The notes: generated from the letters alone by a model not told the origin. Positions 1 to 10,742 are shown, counted from the stretch's first letter. The stretch: DNA of 64,000 nt from Buchnera aphidicola (Periphyllus testudinaceus) (GCF_964059035.1 NZ_OZ060380.1:62001-126000), one strand, 5' to 3'. Translations and numbers: made by a program.

Positions 1-16
1 TAGAACTTTTAGCCAT
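1..16 (-). CDS. rpmG: 50S ribosomal protein L33, 5' end only (partial)
   Basis: Only the first five codons lie in the window. Reading the minus strand from position 16 gives ATG and then codons for Met-Ala-Lys-Ser-Ser, the usual start of L33 in this lineage. The gene runs off the left edge. It lies about 9 bases downstream of the rpmB stop on the same strand, which is the standard enterobacterial rpmBG order, and that context carries most of the call. Confidence 0.72.
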
Positions 17-25
17 TTTTTTTTC

Positions 26-256
26 CTATTTATTATTAATTTTTGTTTTTTTTAATACTGTTTCTATACTTTTTTTATTTATTATTCTCATAGCTTTTGT
101 AGATAATTTTAATTTTATAAATTTTTTTTTACTTTTTATCCAAAATTTATGATTTTTTAAGTTTATTTTAAATTTTCTTTTAGTTGCATTTAAAGCATGA
201 GATCTTTTATTTCCGAAGATTGTTTTTTTTTTTGTGATATTGCATATTCCAGACAT
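26..256 (-). CDS. rpmB: 50S ribosomal protein L28
   Basis: This is a structural protein of the large ribosomal subunit. The 76-residue product matches L28 along its whole length (78 residues in E. coli). It has the hallmark N-terminal segment SHALNATKRKF near residues 19-29 and a C-terminal STKAMRIINKKSIETVL stretch. The start at 256 gives the conserved Met-Ser beginning. It is followed closely by rpmG on the same strand, as in the enterobacterial rpmBG operon. Lysine and asparagine enrichment reflects the AT bias. Identification is secure. Confidence 0.95.
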   Translation of the reverse strand: MSGICNITKKKTIFGNKRSHALNATKRKFKINLKNHKFWIKSKKKFIKLKLSTKAMRIINKKSIETVLKKTKINNK

Positions 257-370
257 ATTAAATCCTTATAAATATATTTTTTATATTTATTAATAAGAGT
301 AATAAAAAATTTATATTTTTTATATTTTTAAATAGTTTTTACATAAAATACATATTTATAAAAAAAATAA

Positions 371-910
371 TTATTTTTTTTTAAATTTTTTATATCTTTG
401 TATAGATAATTGAATTTCTTTTTTTGCATGTTTTGAATTTTTCCATCCTAAAATTTTTGTCCATTTATCTTTTTCTAATTTTTTATAATATTTAAAAAAA
501 TGTGAAATTTTTTTTAATAGTTCTAGAGATATATCACTAATATTATTAATATTAGAATATTCTGTACAAACTTTTGTAATAGGAACGCATAGTATTTTAT
601 AATCTATTCCTGATTCATCTTCCATGTTTAACATTCCAATTGGTTTACATCGAATAATAGAATATGGAATTAAAGGATATGGACTTATAACTAAAGCATC
701 TAAAGGATCTTTATCTAAAGATTTTGTTTTATTAATAAAACCATAGTTGCATGGATAAAACATAGATGTTGGAATAATTCTATCTACGCGTAAGAATTTA
801 TTTTTTTTATCAATTTCATATTTTACAGGCGTAGAATGTGCTGATATTTCAATAATAACGTTTATATTAAATAGATATTTTTTTTCAGATATTATTTTTT
901 TTATGTTCAT
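371..910 (-). CDS. ppa: inorganic pyrophosphatase
   Basis: This cytoplasmic family I soluble pyrophosphatase hydrolyses pyrophosphate and so drives nucleic acid synthesis and aminoacylation forward. The 179-residue protein is close to the E. coli length (176). The metal-binding signature is visible as DKDPLDALV in the first half, and a second acidic cluster DESGIDYK follows, matching the E. coli positions that bind magnesium. The start at 910 gives an N-terminus slightly longer than usual. It is transcribed divergently from tldE, with a roughly 180-base spacer that contains an inverted repeat. Confidence 0.95.
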   Translation of the reverse strand: MNIKKIISEKKYLFNINVIIEISAHSTPVKYEIDKKNKFLRVDRIIPTSMFYPCNYGFINKTKSLDKDPLDALVISPYPLIPYSIIRCKPIGMLNMEDESGIDYKILCVPITKVCTEYSNINNISDISLELLKKISHFFKYYKKLEKDKWTKILGWKNSKHAKKEIQLSIQRYKKFKKK

Positions 911-976
911 TTTTATAATTTTTTATTGATTTAATTATTAAAATTTTATAATAATTATAATAAGATAGTGTAATTA

Positions 977-1012
977 TAACAAAATTTTTTAATTTCAGTA
1001 AAAATTTTGTTA
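977..1012. repeat. 13-bp inverted repeat in the ppa/tldE divergent spacer
   Basis: Positions 977-989 and 1000-1012 are perfect reverse complements (arm TAACAAAATTTTT) separated by a 10-base loop. It lies between two divergently transcribed genes, so it should not be terminating either one. It could be an operator-like or transcript-leader element, or chance in such AT-rich DNA. Confidence 0.4.
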
Positions 1013-1091
1013 AACAATATTTTTTAACTTTCAAATTTAAATTTTTAATTAAAAAAAAATAATAATTTAATTTTTTTAAAAAGAGGTAAAA

Positions 1092-2441
1092 ATGAATGAA
1101 ATAAAGAATTTTTTAAAACAAGAAAATAGTATTAAAAATATTATTTTAAAATCACTTAATATAATTAAAAAAATTATAGATGAAGCTTATATACGTGTTG
1201 AAAAAACAAATAATATAGAAATAATTGTTAGGAATGGTAAAACAGAATATATAGAGTTTCATAATGATTTTGAGTTTTTTGTTTCTGTTTATTCTAATAA
1301 TAAAAGAGGAACTTCAATATCTACAGATTTTAGTATGAGTTCTATAAAAAAAGCAATTTTTTCTGCTATAAATATTTCAAAATATACATCTGTAGATAAA
1401 TATTCTGGATTACAGAATTTTAATTTGTCAAAGAATAAGATTCTAGATTTAGATTTATTTCATCCTATTTCATTTAATTTAAAAAAAAGTATTAAATTAG
1501 CATATTTAGCAGAAAAATTTGCTTTAAATTATGATCCAAGAATTATTAATAGTGAAGGTGGATGTTTTAGTATTAATAATAGTATTATTTCTTTTGGAAA
1601 TACAAAAGGAGTGTTGGAATCGTATAAATCAAGTAGATATTTATTATCTACATGTGTATTAGCAAAAAATAAAAATTCTAATAATATTGAAAGAGATTAT
1701 TATTATTCTGAATCTAGAAAAATAGATAATTTAGAATCTCCAGAAATTGTTGGAAAAAAATGTTCAAAACGTGTGTTATTAAGATTAAATGCAAAAAAAA
1801 TAGTTACTCAAAAATGCCCAGTTATTTTGTCTTCAAGAGTTTCTTATAGCATTTTTAAATATTTATCACAAGCTATAAATGGATATTCGGTTTGTAAAAA
1901 ATCTACTTTTTTATTAAATAGTTTAGAAAAATTAATTTTTCCAAAATGGTTAAATATTTTAGATAATCCTCATGTTATAGAAGGTATTGGATCTGCTCCA
2001 TTTGATGATGAAGGAACTTTAACTTCTCCGTGTTTTATTATAAAAAATGGATTTTTAAAAACTTGGTTGTTAAATTCTTATACATCAAAAAAATTAGGAT
2101 TAAAAAATACTGGACATTCTGGAGGAATCTATAATTGGATTTTTATTCAAAAAGATAATATTTCATTTAATAAATTATTAAAAAATATGAATACTGGATT
2201 GGTTATAACAGAATTAATGGGTGATGGTGTTAATATTGTAAATGGAGATTACTCAAAAGGCGCTTCAGGATATTTTATAAAAAATAATTGTTTTAAACAT
2301 TCAGTAAGTGAAATTACTTTATCTGGAAATTTAAAAAATATATTTAAAAATATTCTTTATATGAGTAATGATTATAATTATAAAAATAATATTCAATGTG
2401 GATCAATTTTTATTTCAGAAATGAATGTTTCTGGTAAATAA
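1092..2441 (+). CDS. tldE: TldE/PmbA metalloprotease subunit
   Basis: The 449-residue product matches TldE (PmbA, about 450 residues in E. coli). TldE partners TldD in a zinc-dependent protease that matures or degrades small peptides. The conserved C-terminal block containing GDGVNIVNGDYSKGASGYF and the internal GSAPFDDEGT motif are both present. The start is preceded by the purine-rich sequence AAGAGG at a suitable distance. TldE itself lacks the metal-binding HExxxH helix of TldD, so activity would need TldD, which is not in this window. It stands alone on the plus strand, upstream of the oppositely oriented rnpB. Confidence 0.93.
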   Translation: MNEIKNFLKQENSIKNIILKSLNIIKKIIDEAYIRVEKTNNIEIIVRNGKTEYIEFHNDFEFFVSVYSNNKRGTSISTDFSMSSIKKAIFSAINISKYTSVDKYSGLQNFNLSKNKILDLDLFHPISFNLKKSIKLAYLAEKFALNYDPRIINSEGGCFSINNSIISFGNTKGVLESYKSSRYLLSTCVLAKNKNSNNIERDYYYSESRKIDNLESPEIVGKKCSKRVLLRLNAKKIVTQKCPVILSSRVSYSIFKYLSQAINGYSVCKKSTFLLNSLEKLIFPKWLNILDNPHVIEGIGSAPFDDEGTLTSPCFIIKNGFLKTWLLNSYTSKKLGLKNTGHSGGIYNWIFIQKDNISFNKLLKNMNTGLVITELMGDGVNIVNGDYSKGASGYFIKNNCFKHSVSEITLSGNLKNIFKNILYMSNDYNYKNNIQCGSIFISEMNVSGK

Positions 2442-2511
2442 TTTTTATATTATATATTTTTTTATTTTTTAAAATAAATTAAGTTATTTTTTATATGAAT
2501 TTTTATTTTAA

Positions 2512-2875
2512 TGAAGTTGACCTATAAGCCGGATTCTGTATTTAACAATCATTTATCTAGACTAAAAATCGCTTTTTAGTTCAAGCAGCCTACCCAGGTT
2601 TGAGTACGGACTAATACTATATTTACCTATATTTGGCCTTGCTCCAAGTAGAGTTTACCTTGACTATATACTGTTACCAGAATATACGGTGTGCTTTTAC
2701 CACACCTTTTCACCCTTACCTTTTAAAAAAAGCAGATTTTTTAAAAAAGGCGGTTATTTTCTGTGGCACTATTCGTAGATTCACATCTCCCAGATGTTAT
2801 CTGGTACTTTGTCCTTATGGAGCCCGGACTTTCCTCTTTTTATAATATTTTAAAAAGCGATTGTCTGGTCAACTT
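2512..2875 (-). ncRNA. rnpB: RNase P RNA (M1 RNA)
   Basis: This is the catalytic RNA that trims the 5' leader from tRNA precursors, working with the protein RnpA. On the minus strand the transcript begins near 2875 with AAAGTTGACCAGACAATCGC. It contains the universally conserved GAGGAAAGTCCGGGCTCC (around 2822-2839) and a GUGCCACAGAAAA core segment near 2755-2775. It ends with CCGGCTTATAGGTCAACTTC, which pairs with the 5' end. The length of about 364 nt is close to bacterial type A RNase P RNA. The ends are placed by comparison with E. coli and could shift by a few bases. A 70-codon open frame across it is an artefact. Confidence 0.95.
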
Positions 2876-2898
2876 TATAAAAATTTTTTAAATAATTT

Positions 2899-3753
2899 TT
2901 AAATTTTATCATTATTTTTTTTTTTAATCAAGTATTTATATAAAATATTTTTTTTAATATTATGTATTTTAGATGTTATTAGAGCTGTTTTTTTTAAAGA
3001 TAATATAGATTTTAATATAGACAATGTTTTTTTTATTTTTATTGGTATACTTTTTTTATTTTTCTTATAACCTGAAATTATTAAAACTATTTCTCCTTTA
3101 CAAATTAATGAATTATTTTTATATTTATTAAAAAAATTATAGACTGTATTATATTTTATTGATTCCCAATATTTTGTGATTTCTCTAGCTATTGTTATTT
3201 TTCTATTTGGTCCAAATTCTTTTAGAATATTTTTTAGACTTTTTTGTATTCTATGAGAAGTTTCATAAAAAATTATTGTTCGTTTTTCAAATTTTAATTT
3301 TTTTAAAGTTTTACATCTTTTAATTTTTTTTGATGGAAGAAATCCTTCAAAACAAAATTTATTTGATGGAATTCCAGATGCGCTTAAAGCTGAAATTGCT
3401 GCACAAGCTCCAGGTAAAGGAATTACTTTTATTTTATTTAGATGGCATTCTCTAATTAAATAAAATCCTGGATCATTTATTGTAGGAGTTCCAGCATCTG
3501 ATACTAATGCGATATTTTTTCCTTTTTTTAGTTTTTTGATAATTTTTTTTGTATTTTTTAATTCGTTATGTTGATGAAAAGAAGTTATAGATTTGTTAAT
3601 ATTATATTTATTAAGTAATTTTAATGTATGTTTATAATTTTCTGCAGCTATGTAATCTATTTTTTTTAGTGTATTAAGAGCGCGATATGTAATATCATCC
3701 ATATTTCCTATTGGTGTTGCTACTATAAAAAGATTACCGTATTTTTTTTTCAT
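2899..3753 (-). CDS. rsmI: 16S rRNA (cytidine 1402-2'-O)-methyltransferase
   Basis: RsmI (formerly YraL) uses S-adenosylmethionine to 2'-O-methylate C1402 in the decoding centre of 16S rRNA. The 284-residue product is essentially the E. coli length (286). The tetrapyrrole-methylase fold signatures are clear: LFIVATPIGNMDDITYRAL at the N-terminus, AENYKHTLKLL, LVSDAGTPTINDPGF near residue 85, and PLPGACAAISALSASGIPS near residue 112. The C-terminal third is lysine-rich and diverged. It is transcribed divergently from fabB. Confidence 0.95.
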   Translation of the reverse strand: MKKKYGNLFIVATPIGNMDDITYRALNTLKKIDYIAAENYKHTLKLLNKYNINKSITSFHQHNELKNTKKIIKKLKKGKNIALVSDAGTPTINDPGFYLIRECHLNKIKVIPLPGACAAISALSASGIPSNKFCFEGFLPSKKIKRCKTLKKLKFEKRTIIFYETSHRIQKSLKNILKEFGPNRKITIAREITKYWESIKYNTVYNFFNKYKNNSLICKGEIVLIISGYKKNKKSIPIKIKKTLSILKSILSLKKTALITSKIHNIKKNILYKYLIKKKNNDKI

Positions 3754-3846
3754 TATAATTGTTAATATCGTAAAAAATTTTTCGAAGAAAAAATTATATC
3801 ATATTTAAAACATATTATTTATTTTTATTGAAATTTCAAGGAAAAT

Positions 3847-5085
3847 ATGAAAAGAGTTGTTATTACTGGAATTGGAATTTTATCTAGTATTGGACAAAAT
3901 AAAACAGAGGTTTTAAAATCTTTAAAAAAAGGAAAATCTGGAATTATTTTTTCTGAAAAAATGAAAAAATGCGGAATGAAAAGTAATGTTTGGGGAAAAA
4001 TTAATTTTAATTATAAAAAATTTTTTAAAAAAAAATTTTTTAAATATATGAATTTAGAAACACTTTATGCTTATTTAGCTATGAAAGAAGCAATTTCTGA
4101 TTCATGTTTAAAAGATTATCATTATAAAAGTAATAAAGATGTAGGATTAATTTTAGGAACAGGTTTTTGTTCTTCAAGAAATAATTTAAGAGATTTAAAT
4201 ATTGTAAATAAAAAAAATAATAATTTTTATAAAAATTATAAGAGTGTTAATATATATACTGTATTTCAAGTTATGAATTCTAGTATTTCTGCTTGTTTAT
4301 CTACTATTTTTAATATTAATGGTATTAGTTATTCTATTAGTTCAGCATGCGCTACTTCATCAAATTGTATAGGTCATTCTTATGAATTAATTAAGTCAGG
4401 ACAACAAAAAATAGTTTTTTCTGGAGGATCTGATTCTTTAACAACAAATACTGCTTTTTATTTTGATATAATTAAAGCATTATCTAAAAAATATAATTCT
4501 ACTCCAGAAAAATCTTCTCGTCCATATGATTTAAATCGTGATGGTTTTGTTCTTTCAGAAGGAAGCGGTGTGTTAGTATTAGAAGAATTAGATTCAGCAT
4601 TATTTAGAAAAGCTCATATATATGGAGAAATTATATCGTATAATTCTAATTCTGATGGTTTTAGTATGTTTATTCCTTCTGAAAAAGGAATGTATAGATG
4701 TATGAAATCTGCAGTGAAAAATATTCCAACGAATATTGATTGTATTAATGTTCACGCTACTTCAACTAAAATTGGAGATATTAAAGAATTAAATGCAATA
4801 AAAAAAGTTTTTAAAAAAAAACATTTTCCTTTAATTTCTTCGACTAAATCTATGACTGGGCATTCATTAGGTGCTTCAGGTGTTCATGAAGCAATTTTTT
4901 TATTATTAATGTTAGAAAACAATTTTATTGCTCCAAGTATTAATATAGAAATAATGGATCCAAAGGTAAAGAATATAAAAATTATTACTTCTTTTAAAGA
5001 AATTTTTTTAAATACAGTAATGTCTAATAGTTTTGGTTTTGGAGGAGTGAATACAGTATTAATTTTTAAAAAGTTTTTTTATTAA
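3847..5085 (+). CDS. fabB: 3-oxoacyl-[acyl-carrier-protein] synthase I
   Basis: FabB condenses malonyl-ACP with acyl-ACP in fatty acid elongation. The 412-residue protein has the nucleophile Cys168 in SISSACATSS, the first active-site His in NVHATST and the Lys/His pair in KSMTGHSLGASG, so the Cys-His-His triad is intact. The length matches KAS I (406 in E. coli). The start is supported by an AAGGAAA ribosome-binding site ending a few bases upstream. It is the first gene of a plus-strand run followed by talA and tktA. Confidence 0.96.
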   Translation: MKRVVITGIGILSSIGQNKTEVLKSLKKGKSGIIFSEKMKKCGMKSNVWGKINFNYKKFFKKKFFKYMNLETLYAYLAMKEAISDSCLKDYHYKSNKDVGLILGTGFCSSRNNLRDLNIVNKKNNNFYKNYKSVNIYTVFQVMNSSISACLSTIFNINGISYSISSACATSSNCIGHSYELIKSGQQKIVFSGGSDSLTTNTAFYFDIIKALSKKYNSTPEKSSRPYDLNRDGFVLSEGSGVLVLEELDSALFRKAHIYGEIISYNSNSDGFSMFIPSEKGMYRCMKSAVKNIPTNIDCINVHATSTKIGDIKELNAIKKVFKKKHFPLISSTKSMTGHSLGASGVHEAIFLLLMLENNFIAPSINIEIMDPKVKNIKIITSFKEIFLNTVMSNSFGFGGVNTVLIFKKFFY

Positions 5086-5167
5086 TTTGTTTTTATATGT
5101 TTAGTTTTTTTAAAAATAATTTAAATATATTATAAATTTTTTAAATAAAAAAAAGGTAATTTTTTTT

Positions 5168-6124
5168 ATGAATCAATTAGAACAATTAAAAAAATATACA
5201 AAAGTTGTTATAGATAGTGGAGATATTTCTCATATTAAAAAATATAAACCTTTTGATGCAACTACGAATCCTTCTTTAATATTAAAAGCAATAAAGATGA
5301 AAGAATATTTTTATTTAATTAAGAATTCGATTGAATATTCTAAAAAAAAAGGAGGAAATAATAAAAAAAAAATTACTCGAGCTGTTGATAAAATTATTGT
5401 GAGTTTAGGTTCTGAAATTTTAAATAAAATTCCAGGAGTAGTTTCAAGTGAAGTTGATGCGCGTCTATCTTTTAATATAGAAAAAAGTATATTAAAAGCT
5501 AAAAAGATTATTTCTATGTATGAAAATGATCATGGAATTAATCGTAATAGAGTATTAATTAAATTAGCTGCTACATGGGAAGGAATAAAGGCAGCAGAAT
5601 ATTTAGAAAAAAATAATATTCATTGTAATTTAACTCTTTTATTTTCTTTTGCTCAAGCACGTGCGTGTGCTGAATCTAATGTTTTTTTAATTTCTCCTTT
5701 TGTAGGAAGAATATATGATTGGTATAAATTAAATTATCCTACTTCTAAATATCATGTTTTACAAGATAAAGGTGTAAGATCTGTTAAAAATATATATGAA
5801 TATTATAAAAAATATTTATATAAAACTATAATTATGGGTGCTAGTTTTCGAAATAAAGAACAAATATTAGCTTTATCAGGTTGTGATTGTTTAACTATTT
5901 CTCCTGAATTATTAGAAGATTTAAAATCTAGTGATGAAATTTTAAATAAAGAATTATTTTTACCAAAAGTTACTTTTAAAAAACCTGATGAAAAATTATC
6001 TAAATCTGAATTTAAATTTCTTCATAATAAAGATTTGATGGCTGTTGAAAAATTATCTGAAGGAATTAAACAGTTCAGTTTAGATCAAAATACTCTTGAA
6101 AAAATTATTAAAAAAAACATGTAA
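5168..6124 (+). CDS. talA: transaldolase
   Basis: Transaldolase transfers dihydroxyacetone units between pentose phosphate intermediates. The 318-residue protein has the family start motif [12 protein letters not shown] and the Schiff-base lysine at residue 132 in [11 protein letters not shown], exactly the E. coli TalB position. The acidic residues Asp16 and Glu95 correspond to the catalytic acid/base pair. It is followed 53 bases later by tktA, so the non-oxidative pentose phosphate steps form one small cluster. TalA and TalB cannot be told apart from sequence alone; the symbol follows Buchnera usage. Confidence 0.95.
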   Translation: MNQLEQLKKYTKVVIDSGDISHIKKYKPFDATTNPSLILKAIKMKEYFYLIKNSIEYSKKKGGNNKKKITRAVDKIIVSLGSEILNKIPGVVSSEVDARLSFNIEKSILKAKKIISMYENDHGINRNRVLIKLAATWEGIKAAEYLEKNNIHCNLTLLFSFAQARACAESNVFLISPFVGRIYDWYKLNYPTSKYHVLQDKGVRSVKNIYEYYKKYLYKTIIMGASFRNKEQILALSGCDCLTISPELLEDLKSSDEILNKELFLPKVTFKKPDEKLSKSEFKFLHNKDLMAVEKLSEGIKQFSLDQNTLEKIIKKNM

Positions 6125-6177
6125 TATTTTTTATTTTTTTTAAATAAAAAATTTTTATCTAAAAATTAGGAAATAAA

Positions 6178-8175
6178 ATGTTTTCAAAAAAATATTTAGC
6201 TAATGCTATTCGTGCTATTAGTATAGATTCTGTACAGTTAGCAAATTCTGGTCATCCAGGAGCTCCTATGGGAATGGCAGATATTGCAGAAATTTTATGG
6301 CGTTTTTTTTTGAATCATAATCCAAAAAATCCGTTATGGCATAATCGAGATAGATTTATTTTATCTAATGGTCATAGTTCAATACTTTTATATAGTTTAT
6401 TACATTTGACTGGGTATAATTTAAATATTTCAGATTTAAAAAATTTTAGACAATTAAATTCAAAAACTCCAGGGCATCCAGAAATTGGATATACACCAGG
6501 TGTTGAAACAACTACTGGTCCATTAGGGCAAGGAATATCAATTGCTGTAGGTATGGCAATAGCAGAGAGAACATTAGGATTATATTTTAATAGAGATAAA
6601 TACAAAATTGTAGATCATTATACATGGGTATTTGCTGGAGATGGATGTTTAATGGAAGGAGTTTCTCATGAAGTTTGTTCTTTAGCAGGGACTTTATGTT
6701 TAGAAAAATTAATTTTATTATATGATAAAAATAATATTTCTATAGATGGAAATACAGATAATTGGTTTTCTGAAGATGTAAAGAAAAGATTTGAATCGTA
6801 TCATTGGCATGTAATCGATAATATTAATGGTCATGATTCAGAATCTATTTTTAATGCTATAAAACAAGCTAAAAAAATTAAAAAAAAACCAGTAATAATA
6901 ATTTTTAATACAATAATTGGTTTTGGATCTCCTAATAAATCTGGTACATCTTCAGCTCATGGAGCTCCTTTAGGAGAAAAAGAAGTTATTTTATCTAAAA
7001 AGAAATTAAATTGGAAATATCCTCCATTTGAAATTCCAGATTTTATTTATTCAGAATGGGATGCTACAAAAAAAGGAAAATTATTAGAAGATTCTTGGAA
7101 TAATATTTTTAAAAAATATCAAAAAAAATATCCAAAATTAGCATCTGAATATATACGTCGAATGCAAAATAAATTACCAGAAAATTGGATAGATATTAAT
7201 AAAAATTTAATAAAAATTTTAAATAAATCTAAACAATCTATTTCCACAAGACAAGCTTCTAAAAATATTATTGAGTATTTTGGTCCTGTTGTATTAGAAT
7301 TAATAGGTGGCTCGGCAGATCTTTCACCAAGTAATTTAACAAAATGGTCAGGTTCAAAATCTATTAATAAATATGTTTTAGGAAATTATATTAATTATGG
7401 TGTAAGAGAATTTGGGATGACGTCTATTGCTAATGGAATTTCTCAATATGGTGGTTTTATTCCATATACTTCTACTTTTCTTATTTTTTCAGAATATGCT
7501 CGTAATGCAGTTAGAATGGCAGCATTAATGAAAACTAGACAAATTTTAATATATACACATGATTCAATTGGTTTAGGAGAAGATGGGCCTACTCATCAAC
7601 CTATTGAACAATTATCAAGTTTGCGTTTAACCCCAAATATGAGTGTATGGAGACCTGCTGATACATTAGAAACTGCAATATCTTGGAAATTTTCTATAGA
7701 AAGAAAAAATGGTCCTACGGCTCTTGTTTTATCTCGACAAAATTTAAGTTTTATTAATCGAACAAATGATCAAATTAAAAATATTAATAAAGGAGGTTAT
7801 ATACTTAGAGATAGTGAAAAAAAATTAAATATTATTCTTATATCTACTGGATCAGAGTTAAAATTAGTTTTATTAGCTTATAAAGAATTAAAAAAATTAG
7901 GTTATTCTATTCGGGTAGTTTCTATGCCTTCTACAGATGTTTTTGATAGTCAGGATTTAGATTATAAGAATTTTGTATTACCTCCTAAAATTAAAAATCG
8001 ATTAATAGTAGAAGCAAGTATGAAAGATTATTGGTATAAATATTCTGGTTTAAATGGTAAAATTATAGGAATGAAGACTTTTGGTGAATCAGCTCCTTCA
8101 GATGATTTATTTAAAAAGTTTGGTTTTACAGTAAAAAATATTGTAAAAAAATCAATTAGATTAATAAATAATTAA
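6178..8175 (+). CDS. tktA: transketolase
   Basis: This thiamine-diphosphate enzyme moves two-carbon units between sugar phosphates, connecting ribose-5-phosphate supply to glycolysis. The 665-residue protein matches E. coli TktA (663). The substrate-binding motif [12 protein letters not shown] lies near residue 22. The ThDP-binding GDG occurs in [10 protein letters not shown] near residue 154, and the pyrimidine-domain motif [15 protein letters not shown] near residue 460 carries the catalytic His. A GGAAATAAA ribosome-binding site precedes the start. Together with talA and downstream gnd it keeps the pentose phosphate route largely complete. Confidence 0.96.
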   Translation: MFSKKYLANAIRAISIDSVQLANSGHPGAPMGMADIAEILWRFFLNHNPKNPLWHNRDRFILSNGHSSILLYSLLHLTGYNLNISDLKNFRQLNSKTPGHPEIGYTPGVETTTGPLGQGISIAVGMAIAERTLGLYFNRDKYKIVDHYTWVFAGDGCLMEGVSHEVCSLAGTLCLEKLILLYDKNNISIDGNTDNWFSEDVKKRFESYHWHVIDNINGHDSESIFNAIKQAKKIKKKPVIIIFNTIIGFGSPNKSGTSSAHGAPLGEKEVILSKKKLNWKYPPFEIPDFIYSEWDATKKGKLLEDSWNNIFKKYQKKYPKLASEYIRRMQNKLPENWIDINKNLIKILNKSKQSISTRQASKNIIEYFGPVVLELIGGSADLSPSNLTKWSGSKSINKYVLGNYINYGVREFGMTSIANGISQYGGFIPYTSTFLIFSEYARNAVRMAALMKTRQILIYTHDSIGLGEDGPTHQPIEQLSSLRLTPNMSVWRPADTLETAISWKFSIERKNGPTALVLSRQNLSFINRTNDQIKNINKGGYILRDSEKKLNIILISTGSELKLVLLAYKELKKLGYSIRVVSMPSTDVFDSQDLDYKNFVLPPKIKNRLIVEASMKDYWYKYSGLNGKIIGMKTFGESAPSDDLFKKFGFTVKNIVKKSIRLINN

Positions 8176-8309
8176 AAATTTTCTTAATTTTTTTTTAATT
8201 TTTTAAAATTTTTTTTAATTTTTTTATATAATAAATAAAAAAATTTTATATTTAATGGATAAATTTTTAATAATTAGATATTTTTTAAAATTTATAAAAA
8301 AGGAAATAC

Positions 8310-9440
8310 ATGTTAGAAGATATTGTTTTATTAAGTCAACAATTAATTAAAATTCCGTCAATAAGTCCATTAGATTTAGGATGTCAAAAAATTATTTCAA
8401 AAAGATTAAAAAAAATTGGTTTTTCAGTTGAAGAAATTAATATTAATCAAACAAATAATTTATGGGCTTATAGAGGAACAGGAAAAACTTTGACTTTTCT
8501 TGGTCATACAGATGTTGTTCCTCCAGGAGATTTAAATGAATGGAATACTGATCCTTTTAAACCAAAAATTATAAATAATTTTTTGTTTGGAAGAGGTATA
8601 TCAGATATGAAAGGATCTTTATCTTCAATGATTGTTGCTACTGAATATTTTATTAAAAAAAATCCATTTCATAAAGGACGAATTTCTTTTTTAATAACTT
8701 CTGATGAAGAATCTTCTGGAAATGATGGTATTAAAAAAGTTATAAAAATTTTAAAAAAAAGAAAAGAAAATATTGAGTATTGTTTAGTTGGAGAACCTAC
8801 TAGTGATATTTTTTTAGGAGATGTAATAAAAAATGGAAGAAGAGGTTCGTTAAGTGCTGAATTAATTATTTATGGCACTCAAGGACATATTGCTTATCCT
8901 AATTTAGCAGATAATCCTATACATAAGTCTATTTATTTTCTTAAAAAATTGATTTCACTTGAATTAGATTCTGGAAATAGACATTTTCAATCAAGTAATT
9001 TGCAAATTTTTAATTTATCTTCAGGACAAAAAAATATTACTAATATTATTCCAAATTCAATTCATATTGGATTAAATATTAGATATAATACTGAAATTAC
9101 TAAAGAAGAAATAGTATTTAAAATTGAAAAACTTTTGTTGAAAAATAATTTAAAATATAACATTAATTGGATTTTTTCAGGATATCCATTTATTACTCAA
9201 TCGGGATTATTATTAAATACAGTTAAAAATTCTATTTTTAATATTCAAAAATTTATTCCAACTTTATCTACTTCTGGAGGAACTTCTGATGGTCGATTTT
9301 TTTCTTGCATTAATTCAGAAATTATAGAATTAGGATTAATAAATAAAACTATTCATAAAGTTAATGAGTGTGCAAAAATAAAAGATTTATATATATTAGC
9401 AAAAATATATAAAGATATTTTAAAAAATATTTTTATTTAA
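8310..9440 (+). CDS. dapE: succinyl-diaminopimelate desuccinylase
   Basis: DapE hydrolyses N-succinyl-LL-2,6-diaminopimelate in the lysine and peptidoglycan pathway. The 376-residue M20-family metallopeptidase has the zinc ligands in FLGHTDVVPPG, GRGISDMKGS and SDEESSGNDG, the last carrying the catalytic Glu. STSGGTSDGRFF near the C-terminus is also conserved. The length equals the E. coli enzyme (375). The start follows an AAAAGGAAA ribosome-binding site. The gene ends before a strong hairpin and faces dapA, another gene of the same pathway, on the opposite strand. Confidence 0.95.
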   Translation: MLEDIVLLSQQLIKIPSISPLDLGCQKIISKRLKKIGFSVEEININQTNNLWAYRGTGKTLTFLGHTDVVPPGDLNEWNTDPFKPKIINNFLFGRGISDMKGSLSSMIVATEYFIKKNPFHKGRISFLITSDEESSGNDGIKKVIKILKKRKENIEYCLVGEPTSDIFLGDVIKNGRRGSLSAELIIYGTQGHIAYPNLADNPIHKSIYFLKKLISLELDSGNRHFQSSNLQIFNLSSGQKNITNIIPNSIHIGLNIRYNTEITKEEIVFKIEKLLLKNNLKYNINWIFSGYPFITQSGLLLNTVKNSIFNIQKFIPTLSTSGGTSDGRFFSCINSEIIELGLINKTIHKVNECAKIKDLYILAKIYKDILKNIFI

Positions 9441-9491
9441 TATGTTATATAATTAATTTTTTACACATAAATTATCTTTTATATTTTTTTA

Positions 9492-9530
9492 ATTGAAATA
9501 TATTTCTTTCGAAATATATTTCAATATTTT
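9492..9530 (+). terminator. intrinsic terminator of dapE
   Basis: A perfect 15-bp stem (9492-9506 with 9511-9525) closes a 4-base TTTC loop, and a long T-rich tract follows on the plus strand. The minus-strand reading is followed by A-rich sequence, so it fits dapE rather than the convergent dapA. Confidence 0.75.
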
Positions 9531-9573
9531 TTTTTATTTTTTTAGTATATAAATAATTAAAATAATTAAATTT

Positions 9574-10488
9574 TTAAAATAAATTATATTTTTTTATATT
9601 TTTTTTTGTTATTTCTATATTTTTTTTATTTAATTCATTTTTTATAATTTTTTTTAATTTTTGAGATGGTTGAGTCATAGGAAGTCTTAATGTATTAAAT
9701 TTTATTAGGCCTATTTTTTTTGCCGCCCATTTAATAGGAATTGGATTAGATTCTAAAAATAAAATATTATGAAGTTTTATTAATTTTTTATTTATTTTTC
9801 TTGCTTTTGAGAATTTTTTTTTAGATACAAATGCACATATTTTAGATATTTCTTTTGCGGCTATATTTGAAGTTACTGAGATAATTCCATCTCCTCCTAA
9901 TTGCATAAAATCTAATGCTGTTGAATCATCTCCGCTAATTATAAAAAATTTTTTTTTAACTAAATTTCTAATTTTATTTACTCGAGATAAGTCTCCACTT
10001 GCTTCTTTTATTCCAATAATGTTTTTAAATTTAGACAATCTATAAATAGTTTTTGGAAGTAAATCACATCCTGTTCTAGAAGGAACATTATATAGAATTT
10101 GAGGTAAAGAAGTACTTTTAGAAATTTTTTTAAAGTGTTGATATAATCCTTCTTGTGAAGGTTTGTTATAGTATGGAGTAACGCTTAAACATGCGGAAAC
10201 TCCACTTTTTTCAAATTTTTTTGTTAATAAAATTGCTTCTTCTGTGGAATTTGCTCCAGTTCCAGCGATAATTGGTATTCTTTTTTTTGAAATTTTAACA
10301 GTTAATAAAACAAGTTTTACGTGTTCTTTTTTTGTTAATGTAGAAGATTCTCCAGTAGTTCCAACAGAAACAATAGCTTTTGTTTTATTATTAATATGAT
10401 AATTAATAAGGTTTTTTAAGCTATCTAAGCAAATTTTTCCTGTTTCATCCATAGGAGTAATTAAGGCAACCATATTTCCTTTAAACAT
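9574..10488 (-). CDS. dapA: 4-hydroxy-tetrahydrodipicolinate synthase
   Basis: DapA condenses pyruvate with aspartate semialdehyde, the committed step of lysine/diaminopimelate synthesis. The 304-residue protein has the Schiff-base Lys161 in [10 protein letters not shown], Tyr133 in LYNVPSRTG and Thr44/Thr45 in SVGTTGESS, which are all the catalytic residues at E. coli numbering. It is about 12 residues longer than E. coli DapA because of a lysine/asparagine-rich C-terminal tail. In a symbiont making lysine for its host this is a key gene. It converges on dapE and is followed upstream by aroC on the same strand after a 254-base spacer. Confidence 0.96.
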   Translation of the reverse strand: MFKGNMVALITPMDETGKICLDSLKNLINYHINNKTKAIVSVGTTGESSTLTKKEHVKLVLLTVKISKKRIPIIAGTGANSTEEAILLTKKFEKSGVSACLSVTPYYNKPSQEGLYQHFKKISKSTSLPQILYNVPSRTGCDLLPKTIYRLSKFKNIIGIKEASGDLSRVNKIRNLVKKKFFIISGDDSTALDFMQLGGDGIISVTSNIAAKEISKICAFVSKKKFSKARKINKKLIKLHNILFLESNPIPIKWAAKKIGLIKFNTLRLPMTQPSQKLKKIIKNELNKKNIEITKKNIKKYNLF

Positions 10489-10742
10489 TTTTTTATTTTT
10501 CCATAATAAGTTTTTTTGATGTATATTTTAATATAGAAAATTTATAAAAAATATTTGTAATTTAATAAAAAAATTTTTTATTTTATAAAGAATATAATTT
10601 TACTATTAATTATTAATTTCATTAAAAAATTATTGTATTTTTTTTTATTTTTAAAATTTTTTGTATGAAATTTTATATAATAAAGATTGTATGAAATATT
10701 TTATAAAAATCTTTAGATTTTAGAGATAATTTATAAAAATAT

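Noticed and set aside
2633..2845. A 70-codon plus-strand open frame
   Set aside because: It lies entirely within the RNase P RNA gene on the other strand and follows conserved RNA elements, so it is not a protein gene.
3828..3839. The 12-base palindrome TTGAAATTTCAA just before the fabB ribosome-binding site, as an operator
   Set aside because: Too short and A/T-rich to distinguish from chance; it has no partner site nearby.
6126..6150. An all-A/T hairpin between talA and tktA as a terminator
   Set aside because: The arms are only A and T, the genes are co-directional and close, and such structures are common by chance here.
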